A program made the translations under genes and the position numbers. DNA of 64,000 nt from Moringa oleifera (taxonomy: Eukaryota > Streptophyta > Magnoliopsida > Brassicales > Moringaceae), in contig JAJFZO010000433.1 in assembly GCA_021397835.1 (NCBI GenBank), positions 248,001-312,000 of the forward strand, written 5' to 3'. Under the pieces are notes generated by a model. It ran no database searches and was not told the origin of the DNA. It saw only the letters and a program-made list of their open reading frames with translations. This document shows, piece after piece, positions 49,703 to 62,000 of this stretch (positions within the stretch are counted from its first letter, which is position 1; every line of letters starts with the position of its first letter).

Positions 49703-52689
49703 ATGGCTGCGGATCTTAATGTAGAGCTATCTAAAAAGACAGCCATTTTTGGCCTTAAGGTCTGGGAAGTAATTGGGATTGCTGTGGCGCTGTTCATAGT
49801 AATTATCCTCTCTGTTTTGTCCTTTTGTTTAACTTCGAGGAAGAAATCAAGAAGAGCTAGGAACAGCCTTCCTCTTAGTCAAATCCCTCCCATTTCTAAA
49901 GAGATCAAGGAAGTGAAGGTGGAGCATGTATCAGCAAATGACTTTGCTCCTCGAGATGGCATCCTCCTTACCATTCAAGACAAATCCAGTGATAAAGAAT
50001 CCGACAAGGTTTTGGTTCATCTGGGTATGGGAAAGACGAAGAATGGAGACAATAGCAGCCAGTCAGGTTCATTTCATCATTTTGATAAAGATGGTGGTTC
50101 TCAATCAGGTGAAGAAGGGAGTTCTGGGACAGTAACTGTTTATAAACCTTCTTCATCATATCCCATCACGGCTCCTTCTCCTCTGACTGGCTTGCCAGAG
50201 TTTTCTCATCTTGGTTGGGGTCACTGGTTTACACTGAGGGATCTTGAACTTGCAACAAACAGATTCTCGAAAGAAAATGTTCTTGGTGAGGGTGGGTACG
50301 GAGTCGTTTACCGGGGACAGTTGATTAATGGAAGTCCAGTTGCAGTTAAGAAGATTCTCAACAACGTGTGAGTTTGAACTTAGTGCTGTCAGGTTCCTAG
50401 ATTTATTTTTTGTGTTGTGTTGCCATGTCTGTTGTTGAATATCTGAATTAACTTTCAGGGGCCAAGCAGAGAAAGAATTTAGAGTGGAAGTTGAAGCCAT
50501 AGGTCACGTGCGCCACAAGAATTTGGTTCGTCTTTTGGGATACTGCATTGAAGGGACACACAGGTATTATTTGTTTTCTACATTTGTTATAATGTAATTC
50601 AATATTTTCCCTAATTTGTCTTGGAATAATGAGTTGCTTTGAAAAGATATCTTATGGGCTATAAATATTTTAGTACTAGATTGAATTAATTCGCTTGATA
50701 CTTTCATTTTATAATCATAGGATCCTGGTTTATGAGTATGTCAACAATGGAAACTTAGAACAATGGCTTCATGGAGCTATGCGTCAGCATGGATATCTTA
50801 CTTGGGAGGCGCGCATGAAGGTTCTCCTTGGCACAGCTAAGGCGTAAGTTGATTCATTTACATTGTTTTTTACGCACTCTTTTTTTTTTGGCTTGACATG
50901 ATATACATGTTGCAGTCTTGCCTATCTGCATGAGGCCATTGAGCCCAAAGTCGTACACAGAGATATAAAGTCAAGCAATATATTGATTGATGATGACTTC
51001 AATGCCAAGGTTTCTGATTTTGGCTTGGCCAAGTTACTGGGTGCAGGGAAAAGCCATGTCACAACTCGAGTTATGGGAACATTTGGGTAATCATTGTTTC
51101 AAATTCATTGCTCTTATATTTTATACTTAACTCCATCTATCTCTCTCTTTCTCAACCCTTCTCACTCTGTTTTTTTCCTTTTTGCTGCATTCGGGAATGA
51201 TGGAGACATAATCATCTCATAAGTCTGCCTCTTCTTTCTCATTCAATTTTACAGGTACGTTGCTCCTGAATATGCAAACACTGGCCTTTTGAATGAAAAG
51301 AGTGATGTCTATAGCTTTGGGGTTGTGCTCTTGGAAGCAATCACTGGTAGGGATCCTGTGGATTATGGTCGTCCTGCCCATGAGGTATGCAACGAATATA
51401 TTCTTGCTGAGTTTGTTAAGCTGCTGAAGATAATAATCCCTCAGATGCATTGATCAAAGCAACTCACTATTTATATCCGTAATTACTGAATTCTGGAGGA
51501 ACATTTAATATTTTGTCATTGCAACCTCTTTCAGCATTATTTGATGCACAACGTGACATAAAAAAGAAAGCTTAAATGCAAACAACAGAAGCGCCAAACA
51601 ATGTAAAAACAAATGGAAGAATCTAAACATGCAAAACTGAGGTGGTTTTGGAAATGCATATCTTCATGTGCTGGTTAAGTCATCTTAGAACTTGCTTGTC
51701 TTTTCACTCTGACCTGCTGAGTGACTGTTCCATGGGATCTGTCTTTTCCCAAGTTTAATCCTCTTTTACAGGTTTTACCCTCTAGCAGCACGTACTTCAC
51801 TATTAACAAAATTTTTTTTCGAAGTTTGACTTATTCTGTTTCTATGCTTGAGAAAGTTTCTTGTAGTTTTATTTGTATGCTTTATTGCTCTGCATAGTTT
51901 TATTAAGTAGTACTTCTTAATACTGTTGGAAACTAAGCTTCGTTAGTTCTATCATTGTTTCCATGCTTTCACATCAAGATCTTTGATGCTTTTACTGAAC
52001 ATGGAATCATCTATTGGCAGGTAAATCTGGTTGATTGGCTCAAAATGATGGTTGGAAGCAGGCGATCAGAAGAAGTGATAGATCCAAACATTGAGGTGAG
52101 ACCATCAACAAGAGCCTTAAAGCGTGCCCTTTTGACTGCTTTGAGGTGTGTTGATCCAGACTCTGAGAAGAGACCTAAGATGGGCCAAGTTGTGCGTATG
52201 CTTGAGTCCGAGGAGTACCCTATACCAAGAGAGGTTAGCATCTGAATTGATCTCTTTACATATGGTGGATATAAATATACAAGTGTGAGAGTAAAAGTTT
52301 CTAAAGCATGTGAATGGCAGAGTATCCGATCATTGTGCTTTTCTCACAGTTTCTTGCTACCTCGCAAATCATAAGTGCACTTGCTGTTTGTACCTGAAGG
52401 CATACTGATCAGCCCTTTTTTCTGCTTTGTTTTCTTTGTCTGTTTTCACATCAGTGCATTAATTTTCTTTCCTCCTTTTTCCTTCCTCATGTCCAATGGG
52501 ATTTTGATGGGAATGAATTAGTGTAAATGGATGGCTTTTAGCTGAATTTTGGGCAAAACATTTAACTTTCAGGATCGGAGGCACCGAAGAACTCAGGGAG
52601 GCAGCATGGAGATAGAGTCCCAGAAAGAAAATTCGGACACTGATCCAAGCGATAATCCTGGTTCAAGATCAGAAGGCAGGCGGACATGA
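49703..52689 (+). CDS. Transmembrane receptor-like serine/threonine kinase (At1g56720/At5g18500 type), 507 aa
   Basis: Membrane-anchored kinase with almost no extracellular part. Exons: 49703-50367, 50459-50563, 50721-50843, 50916-51086, 51255-51384, 52021-52233, 52573-52689 (507 codons). One membrane helix at about 21-43 is followed by RKKSRR, then a Ser-rich juxtamembrane region (about 50-180). The kinase domain runs from about 190: glycine loop GEGGYGVV (196-202), ATP lysine K216 in [13 protein letters not shown] catalytic loop, DFGLAKLL, and activation segment [21 protein letters not shown]. All key residues are present and HRD keeps its Arg, so it should be active. The C-terminus is charged and low-complexity. 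A leader intron at 49197-49673 is likely. The opening [18 protein letters not shown] is a subfamily hallmark. The ligand is unknown. Confidence 0.93.
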
Positions 52690-54732
52690 TACTAACGGAC
52701 AATTCATTCGGAGGTCCTTATGGATTTATAAAATGGAAGGGTTCCTGGGGAATGGAAGAAGTGGGTAGGGAAGGGTGATTCTTATTTTATTTTTTTTTCT
52801 TTTCAAGTGTCTAAATTCTTGGGTTTGCCTCTACATAAAGCTGTGGATATCTAGGGAATGGGAGTCGGGGAGGGTGATGATTTTATATTCTTTTTTCTTT
52901 TTTTCTTTTTTTTTTACCCTCTTTGATTTGTGGAAGCCGAGATGATTTGTTGCGCATGAACTTTCTGTTACGTAGAGTCCTAAGTCATAGGGGGTGTGTA
53001 CAGAATTGAGTTAGTTCAAGATTGTTATGGAGCATTAAGAAAGGAAAAAAAAAAAAAAGAAGTTAGTGTCCTAAAAATTCATAATGCTTTTCTTACAAGA
53101 CAGCAAGGATGGTGGGAGCTGGCATGAGAAGCTCTTCAAGCAATTGTCTCCTTATTGGCACATAATCACATACCAGAAGGGGATGCCCGTGCTGCTTAAC
53201 AGTTGGGGCTTTCCCGCTTGGAAAACCACCAACAAGACAAGCTAATATTATCATGTCGAGTTTTCTTGTCCTTCAAATGGCAGCAGGAACCTGGACATGT
53301 TAATATGAGCTCATGCTGCTCTGTTGGTGCTTTCTTGCCAAAGTTAAGCACAAACAGAAAGCAAGCATGTGTTCAACTCTACAATTAAAAGTAATGGGAT
53401 TTGGTATGACAAAATTTTGATGAATGATGCCGTAAGTTACCTGCCTTGCTCTGCAAGCATCACCGGTTTTTTTTCCCCTTATATTATTGTTCTACAGTCA
53501 CGTTTCTTATTTTGATGATAATTTAAAATAGTGTGATGATAATTTAAAATAGTGTGACTGAGTAAACAGTTTATTTAATTTGTTTAGTCTAAGATTTTGG
53601 AGTCATGGCTGCCTCCTATGAAACCCATGATTTAGGAAGTTTATTTGAGCTATGATAATAACTTATGTAAGGTTATTATCATGCCTCCCTGTTTGAAGTG
53701 ACTAATATGCAGGATTTTAAAAATATATTATGAAGAATATTTTATAGCCATCTTGAATATTTTGAAAAAAATATTCTGTCATTGTTAAATAACTGTGAGA
53801 TGTATAGATCTTAGCCGTTCATTAGATATATTTTTTTAGAACTCAGTTCAAGAACTTCTCTCTATTTTCTTCTCAAAAATTCTCTTCTGTTTCATTTAAT
53901 TGTCTATTCTGAGTGCTTTTGCAAGCTTAATTAGAGGATGGGGCTTGTGATATTAGGTAGCTGCCTCAAGTTAATGCTTTTTGATCAAGGACTAAATTAT
54001 GGTCTACCTCTGAAGTTTGATTAAGCAGACTAACTTAGCTTTTGAGGAGCTGATGAGTGCATTATGGGACACTATGATGTGAGCAATTCAGAATAAGAGC
54101 AACAACAGGCTCTGCCATTAATTGTTTTGTTAACCAAGTAATTGATATAGATTAATCTCGTGTGTCGACCTCTTCTTTTCTGTTCGTTACATCCGTATAA
54201 TAAAACTAAATCCCCCTTGTTAAGCTGAGTTACTTGTATCACCTCTTTAATTGACCCTTTTTATTGCATATGCTTACATATGCCGCATGGTGTGATGCAT
54301 TGTTTCATGCTGAATTCTTTCTGGCATGACATTGGATATGCTGCACCTTATCTAATTCATTTCAGCCCTGTTTGAGTGTCCATCCATCTGAATTTTGATA
54401 TAATATTGTGTCAGGCTTGGAACTTGTTTCCAACTTCCATATTTTCTTTGTGTTTCCAACTACCATTGCTGATATACCATGCTGACAATTTCTGAAATAA
54501 GAAAACTTGGATTACTCCGGAAAGGGCAAGAGGCATAGAAGCCAGAGATTAAAATACTAGTTGTTCTTATCAAAGATGAAGAGAAAGAACAAAGACACCA
54601 AAATACTGAATCCTTTGATCCTTCATTCTCTGATTGAATCCATATCATTGAAGCATTGCTTCGTGACTCTGCTTTGAAATACTTTAAACAGTCCATTCTT
54701 AGGACTTGCATGGCCTGCTAAGTAAACAAACT
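52690..54732. other. Intergenic, no gene seen
   Basis: 3' region of the kinase gene followed by non-coding DNA. It holds a tandem 21-bp repeat near 53511-53555 (tgatgataatttaaaatagtg, twice) and an 11-bp perfect inverted repeat with a 9-base loop at 53652-53682. Confidence 0.5.
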
Positions 54733-55075
54733 TGAATTGATCAACAACTAAAACGGTTTCTCTCTTGCTTTCTCGCTTTGTGTTACTACTTTATACATGT
54801 CTTGATTCTTGTCGATCTTGAAATCATAAATTATCTATCACGTACAGCATTTTCAACTTTTTTGGTCATTAAGAATAGGGATGATTCATTACCTTACATC
54901 ATCAATATTCCAAGTTTATACATAAATATTACGCAGAAGCTTGCTGTCTATATATACACTTCCCCTTAGGTCTAAATTTCTCAAAGTATGAATCTCTGCA
55001 AAGGGTCAAAGGAGGCTTAGATGATCGGTATAGATGAGATAAAGTCACTGAGATCAATATTGCATGCTGGAATTT
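54733..55075 (+). repeat. Decayed older copy of the ABCG promoter and first exon
   Basis: Aligns with 55324-55590 from 'ttgaattga.caacaac' through 'cattaagaata.ggatgat', a TATA box (about 54949-54956) and 'ggct.agatgat.gg...gatgagata.agtcactgag'. The counterpart of the start codon is no longer ATG, and the third codon has become TAG (55018-55020). No function is expected as coding DNA; the TATA box is kept. Confidence 0.75.
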
Positions 55076-55352
55076 GAATAAAACAAGAAACGTTTGCTTG
55101 TTTGACAAGGGTAAGAGGCAGAGAAATCAGTGAGATATCCTCAGTTCTTATGAGGACAACAAGGGCCATGGTCCATGGATCATGACAATTTTGTTATGAT
55201 ATCTGCCATTAGTTATATAGATGGAAAAAATGTCTGTCTTGAATATAAAAGTCAACTCTCTCTATATGGCAATTAAGCTGTAAGAAAATGTGAGCGGTTA
55301 AAAGGGAGAATTTTGAAATTAAGCTTGAATTGACCAACAACACCAAACGTTT

Positions 55353-55693
55353 CTCTGTTGCTCTCTTCCTCTGATATTCCTTGTACCATTTTGAAGTCAG
55401 TAGATTATGTACTCAACTTTCTTGGACATTAAGAATAAGGATGATGGATTAGCTTACCTCATCTAAGGTTGGTAGCCTGAGTATATATATCCCCCTTCAG
55501 CCTTCCTTCGACTTCTGAAGCTCTCCCAATTGTCAAACATGGCTCAGATGATTGGCACTGATGAGATAGAGTCACTGAGTATTGAACTGCCGGAGATAGG
55601 AAGAAGTCAGAGATCATCATTCCGGCATCATGCCTCTAGTTTTCGGAGCAGCTCTGCCTTGAGCACTGGGAAGGAAGATCCTGATGTTGAATA
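55353..55693 (+). repeat. Tandem duplication, upstream copy (promoter plus truncated first exon of ABCG gene)
   Basis: Nearly identical to 55694-56035. I count four small differences, all upstream of the TATA box, and none in the exon part. It contains a TATA box (55482-55490), a start codon at 55539 and the first 51 or so codons of the transporter. Confidence 0.95.
55482..55490 (+). promoter_or_regulatory. TATA box of duplicated upstream copy
   Basis: TATATATAT, 49 bases before the ATG at 55539, identical in spacing to the downstream copy. Confidence 0.6.
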
Positions 55694-55715
55694 CTCTGTT
55701 GCTCTCTTCCTCTGA
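55539..55715 (+). pseudogene. Truncated duplicate of ABCG N-terminus (58-codon ORF)
   Basis: Begins [20 protein letters not shown] exactly like the full gene, but at the duplication joint it runs into the second copy's promoter and ends after [12 protein letters not shown] and a stop. No splice donor is retained. If the upstream TATA box is used, this is an upstream ORF on the transporter mRNA. Confidence 0.8.
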
Positions 55716-56035
55716 TATTCCTTGAACCATTTTGAAGTCAGTAGATTATGTATGACAACTTTCTTGGATATTAAGAATTAGGATGATGGATTAGCTTACC
55801 TCATCTAAGGTTGGTAGCCTGAGTATATATATCCCCCTTCAGCCTTCCTTCGACTTCTGAAGCTCTCCCAATTGTCAAACATGGCTCAGATGATTGGCAC
55901 TGATGAGATAGAGTCACTGAGTATTGAACTGCCGGAGATAGGAAGAAGTCAGAGATCATCATTCCGGCATCATGCCTCTAGTTTTCGGAGCAGCTCTGCC
56001 TTGAGCACTGGGAAGGAAGATCCTGATGTTGAATA
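55694..56035 (+). repeat. Tandem duplication, downstream copy (functional first exon)
   Basis: 342 bp, continuous with the rest of exon 1 of the transporter. One base longer than the upstream copy because of a small indel near 55751. Confidence 0.95.
55824..55832 (+). promoter_or_regulatory. TATA box of ABCG gene
   Basis: TATATATAT ending 48 bases before the ATG at 55881, so the leader should be only about 15-25 bases if transcription starts at the usual distance. Confidence 0.65.
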
Positions 56036-59000
56036 CATTCTGCAATGGACTTCAATTGAGAGATTGCCTACTTTTGAACGGCTAAGATCAGCGTTGTATG
56101 ACATAGAAAATGGTGGAGATAAGGCTGATGGAGGAGGAAAACGGGTGATTAATGTTACCAAGATTGGAGCTGCAGAAAGGCACATGTTCATTGACAAGCT
56201 CATCAAGCACATTGAGAAGGACAACCTGAAGTTGTTGCGTAAAATCAGAACCAGAATAGACAAGTAAACCTGACACATCCTTTAAGATGTTCATTTTCTT
56301 CGGAAGTCTTCATAGATACACAGAGATACACACACCGGTTATTTTTGTCACATTTGAGTTGACGCTGAACTGGTTCTTGCAGAGTTGGTGTGGAATTGCC
56401 CACTGTAGAGGTGAGATACAAGAATTTACGTGTGGAAGCTGAGTGTGAGGTAGTCCGTGGAAAGCCCCTCCCAACTTTATGGACTTCTCTTAAAAGCTTC
56501 TTTTCTGTAAGTATCTTCATTCTCTAAGAGTGGTTTTAGAGTGATCACTGACTACATCATTTATCATTTTCGTATCTTTAGCCATCATCCTCCATATCTT
56601 CTTGCGTTTCTCCAAATTTATTGCATATTCCAAATATAAATGTGCACAATCTCCATGCTTCATAATCATGTCCACAGAGGTTGTTCAACTTGGTGTCTCT
56701 CTAATTACTGTAATAATTTCTCTTTGAACTAGCTGAACCTTGTTTTACAGGACTTAAAGAGGCTCTCAGGTGCCAAGTCACATGAAGCCAAGATAAGAAT
56801 CCTCAATGATGTTAGTGGTATCCTAAAGCCAGGAAGGTAAGTTGTGGGCAAATTACATCAGCTAACTTGGCTTAATGGTCCTCAACCAATCCTTCTCTTC
56901 TAGCTATCAATTCAGCTGTCACAATTTTGATTCTACTGACTAATCTGTCCTGAAATGATAGTTTCCGATATCTTTCTCCTAGGTTTGTTTTGTCCCTTAA
57001 TTATCTATGTAGGCCCTGTGAGCCAAATCAGAAGGCAATCATGCCGTTAATTTTTGTCTTCCTGTAATTATTTGAACTTCTATTAAATTTATCTTTCAAT
57101 TCAGTTTGATCTATGCCAAGGAACATTTCCCTTCCACTTCTGTGCTGCTTTGCAGGCGAACAGATAGGTTTTCATAGCAAGACATCCAGGACTCGGTACT
57201 TTGGAGAAGTTGCAGTGTTTTGGTAATAAAAGTAAAAAAGAGTTAATGAGACTTACTTTCCTGCAGGATGACTCTATTGCTTGGTCCTCCTGGATGTGGA
57301 AAGACCTCCTTGTTAAAAGCTCTCTCAGGAAATCTAGACAAATCCCTCAAGGTTCAACACTGTCCTTTTACTTTAATATCAACGTTACAGGAACAGGATT
57401 TTTCTTTGGAGTTTCAATTTATTTCCCCTTAAGAGCCTGTATCTTGTATAACACTAGTAATCCTAATCAACCTTACCTTCCATTTTCTTCAATAGTTCAC
57501 AGGTGAAGTCTCTTACAATGGCTACAGACTAGAGGAGTTTGTTCCCCAGAAAACTTCTGCTTACATAAGTCAATATGACCTGCACATTGCTGAGATGACT
57601 GTGAGGGAAACACTTGACTTCTCAGCTCGTTGTCAGGGTGTAGGAAGCCGAGCAGGTAGTTTTTTCTGGACTATATATCTATGAGGATTCATCTGTGCCC
57701 ACTTTATCAATAAAGCAAAGTGACAGAGTTCTATTTCTTGCCTATGAAGACATCATGATGGAGGTCAGTAGGAGGGAGAAAGATGCAGGAATTGTTCCGG
57801 ATCCAGATATTGATACTTACATGAAGGTAAATAGCTTCAGTGGTCTTTTGTTTTCCCTTTATATGTGAGCTGTTCTGTATTCTCTCAGCTAATTTTATGT
57901 ATTGTAATGTTGACTAATTTTGGTTGATATCAACAGGCAATAGCTGTCAAAGGACTAAAAAGAACCCTGCAAACGGACTACATTCTGAAAGTAATCCTTT
58001 TCAGCAGATCTGTATTCAGATTCCTTTGTTGCTTTCGTGTTTCATGCCAACTAATATCACTGCCATGGTTTCTCAGATCCTGGGACTTGATATCTGTGCT
58101 GACACACTGGTTGGGAATCAAATGATAAGAGGCATATCTGGGGGCCAGAAAAAGAGGTTGACAACAGGTAGACTGAGATCTTAAGCAGATTATGTTAACA
58201 CAATCCTTTTCTTTGTAAACTGCCATGGAAATTAAACTGAACATTGTCATGTTTTCTGAAGAACCAATTTTTGAATTGAATTGTGCAGGGGAGATGATAG
58301 TTGGCCCAACAAAAGCTTTGTTTATGGATGAAATAACGAATGGCTTAGACAGCTCCACTGCATTTCAGATTGTTACTTTTCTTGAGCAGCTGGTTCACAT
58401 CACAGATGCTACTGTACTGGTTTCACTTCTTCAGCCAGCCCCAGAAACTTATGATCTCTTTGATGACATTATATTGATGGCAGAAGGGAAGATCGTGTAT
58501 CATGGTCCACGTGATCGCATCGTAGAATTCTTTGAGGATTGTGGATTTAAGTGTCCTGAAAGAAAAGGAGTTGCTGACTTTCTCCAGGAGGTAATTACTT
58601 GTGGTTTCTAATCATTTTGTTTGATATATATACTCTTCCATCATCAGGTGTAATTTCTTTTCCACTTTGATTTTGCAGGTTATATCCAGGAAAGATCAAG
58701 CACAGTACTGGTTTCACACTGAAGTACCTTACAGTTATGTTTCAGTGGATATGTTCTCCAGGAAATTCAAAGCATCTTCTCTAGGGAAGAAGCTTGAAGA
58801 GGATCTTTCAAAGCCATATGATAAATCCAGAAGCCACAAGGATGCTCTTTCTTTCAGCCTGCATTCTCTTCCAAAATGGGAGCTTTTTAAAGCCTGTATG
58901 TCAAGGGAACTTCTTCTTATGAAGAGGAATTCTTTCGTCTATGTCTTCAAAACAAGTCAAGTTACGATCTATGCTTTTTACATTCTTTAATTATTACTTT

Positions 59001-62000
59001 CTTTTGCTCAACTACTCGAACTAAACATTGCCAAATATCAAGCATGTTAAGATCCACTTTCTTCTGCAGCTTATCCTCACAGCAGTTATCACAATGACGG
59101 TATTTCTGAGGACTCGGATGGATATTGATGTTCTTCATGCAAATTCCTACATGGGTGCCCTTTTCTTTGCACTCATTATACTTATAGTTGATGGGATTCC
59201 AGAGTTGTCCATGACCATTCAAAGACTTGCTGTATTCTATAAACAAAAAGAGTTGTGTTTTTATCCAGCATGGGCCTATGCAATTCCAGCCACCATACTG
59301 AAGTTTCCTCTTTCATTCCTCGAATCTCTGGTTTGGACATGTCTTACCTATTATGTTATTGGATACAGCCCTGAGTTCTGGAGGTGAAGAGCTTCATATG
59401 GCCATAAAAGACAATCTCATATCTCACAGCTGTTCTGAATTTTGATCATGTTCAACATTTGCAGGTTCCTGCGGCAGTTTGTTCTACTTTTTGCAGTGCA
59501 CTTAACATCAATATCCATGTTTCGGTTCCTGGCTGCAGCATTTCAGACAGAGGTTGCTTCAATGACTGCTGGTAGCTTTGGAATATTATTAGTCCTTTTA
59601 TTCAGTGGTTTCATAATCCCTCAACGTAAGGCTTCACACCTCATCCTTAATTTCATTACAGAATTAATTATCAAACTGGTGAAAACTCAAGCTATATCTT
59701 TTGGTTGCAGCCTCCATGCCAGTTTGGTTGAAGTGGGGTTTCTGGGTTTCCCCTGTGACCTATGGAGAGATAGGCCTTTCTGTGAACGAATTCCTTGCTC
59801 CACGATGGCAGAAGGTGAGTCTCTGTTGGCGTAGCTTCATCAGTGCCATATTAAGGCAACACAAAGCATCATTTTTGCTGTGAAATCTAGAGCCAAAAAC
59901 GATCATTCGTTACTCAACCTGCTTTGTGTTCTTATTCATAGATGGAATCCACAAACACTACAATAGGGGCAGAAACACTAGACAGCCGTGGACTAAACTT
60001 TGATGGATACCTTTTCTGGATTTCACTTGGTGCCCTATTTGGTTTTGCTTTAGCTTTCAACATTGGCTTTACCTTGGCTTTAAGCTTCTTGAAGTGTAAG
60101 TTCATCTTTCTTGCTATGATATTTCAACATAAGGAGAGAAAATCATTGCCTAATTCAATACTCTGCAGCTCCTACAACATCACGTGCCATGATTTCACAA
60201 GAAAAGCTTTCTCAAATGCAAGAAAGTGAAGATTACCACAACAACGGTTCACTAGTAGAAGAAAAGTCCAGGGATTCCCCTTCCAGTGCTTATAAAAAAT
60301 CTGGTAATGTTCACTCTTCCTGTCACTTTTCTTGTTTTTCTTCAGTTTGTTTTCCTTATTTGTTTATTGCTACAGTGCTCTTATGTGACTCATGTCTTGA
60401 TCAACAGGCAAGATGGTCTTACCTTTTGAACCCTTAACAGTATCATTTCGGGATTTGCAATACTCCGTTGACACACCTTTGGTAATTGTAAACAGCTCAG
60501 TAGATTTATCCAGAGATATTGGATCATACAATATTAAACTTCTGTTCTTTCTTTTCCTTCTTCCTTTCTTCTGATATTAGGCAATGAGAGAACGAGGATT
60601 TACTCAGAAAAAGCTTCAACTTCTTTCAGATATTACCGGTGCTTTCAGGCCTGGTGTTCTCACAGCATTGATGGGTGTTAGTGGAGCTGGAAAAACTACT
60701 CTCCTTGATGTTCTTGCAGGAAGAAAAACTAGTGGCTACATTGAAGGTGACATAAAAATCAGTGGATACCCTAAGGTTCAGGAAACATTTGCTAGGATTT
60801 CAGGGTACTGTGAACAAACCGACATTCATTCTCCACAAATCACTGTCGAAGAATCAGTCATTTTTTCTGCTTGGTTGCGTCTGGCTCCTCAGATTGACGC
60901 CAAAACTAAATCTGTAAGCCTATAAATCTCAAGATCTTTCTATACTTCAAAATTAACTGTTGAGGTAATTTGAGCTGAAGCTGCTGTGACATTATGTGCA
61001 GGCATTTGTGAATGAAGTTCTGGAGACTATTGAGCTTGATGGAATTAAGGATTCCTTAGTTGGTATACCAGGTGTTAGTGGTCTGTCAACTGAGCAACGG
61101 AAAAGACTTACCATAGCCGTTGAACTTGTTGCCAACCCTTCCATAATTTTCATGGATGAACCTACAACTGGCCTGGATGCAAGAGCAGCAGCAATCGTTG
61201 TGCGAGCAGTGAAGAATGTAGCTGATACAGGAAGAACAATTGTCTGCACTGTTCACCAACCAAGTATTGACATTTTTGAAGCATTTGATGAGGTAATATA
61301 TTTTCGAGCAATCTTTTTCTCAGTGAGAAACAAAGATAGAAAGAGTTGATTGATCTCACAAGCCTTTGTCTTTTATCATAGTTGATTCTTCTGAAAACTG
61401 GTGGGTGCATAATCTACTCCGGACCATTGGGACAACATTCAAATAAGGTCATAGAATATTTTGAGGTTAGTTTGTCAATGAAATCCTTGCACCTACTTAA
61501 TGTGTTCCATAAACCTTGCCAGCTTGTCCCAAATTCTAGTTGTCTGAACAGCTTTTTTCCTGACAGAGAGTCTCTGGGGTGCCAAAGATTAAAAATAACT
61601 ATAACCCTGCAACGTGGATGTTGGAGGTTACTTCAACATCTTCAGAAGCAGAACTTGGTATAGATTTTGCTCAAATATACAGGGAGTCTGCTTTATACAA
61701 GTGAGTTTTAATTTAAGCAGCCTGCCATTTTTGGAGGTCCGGGCATCTTTTATACTTGTGAATCACTCTTTTGCATTGTTTTCCTTCTCTCAGGAGTAAC
61801 AAAGAGCTCGTAATGCAGGCGAGTACTCCAGCTCCTGGTTCAAGTGATCTGCATTTTCCCAGCCGATTCTCACAAAATGGTTGGGAGCAATTCAAATCCT
61901 GTCTGTGGAAGCTGAACTTATCTTATTGGAGGAGTCCATCATACAACTTGATGCGCATCATGCACACAATTGTATCGTCTTTGATTTTCGGTGTCCTGTT

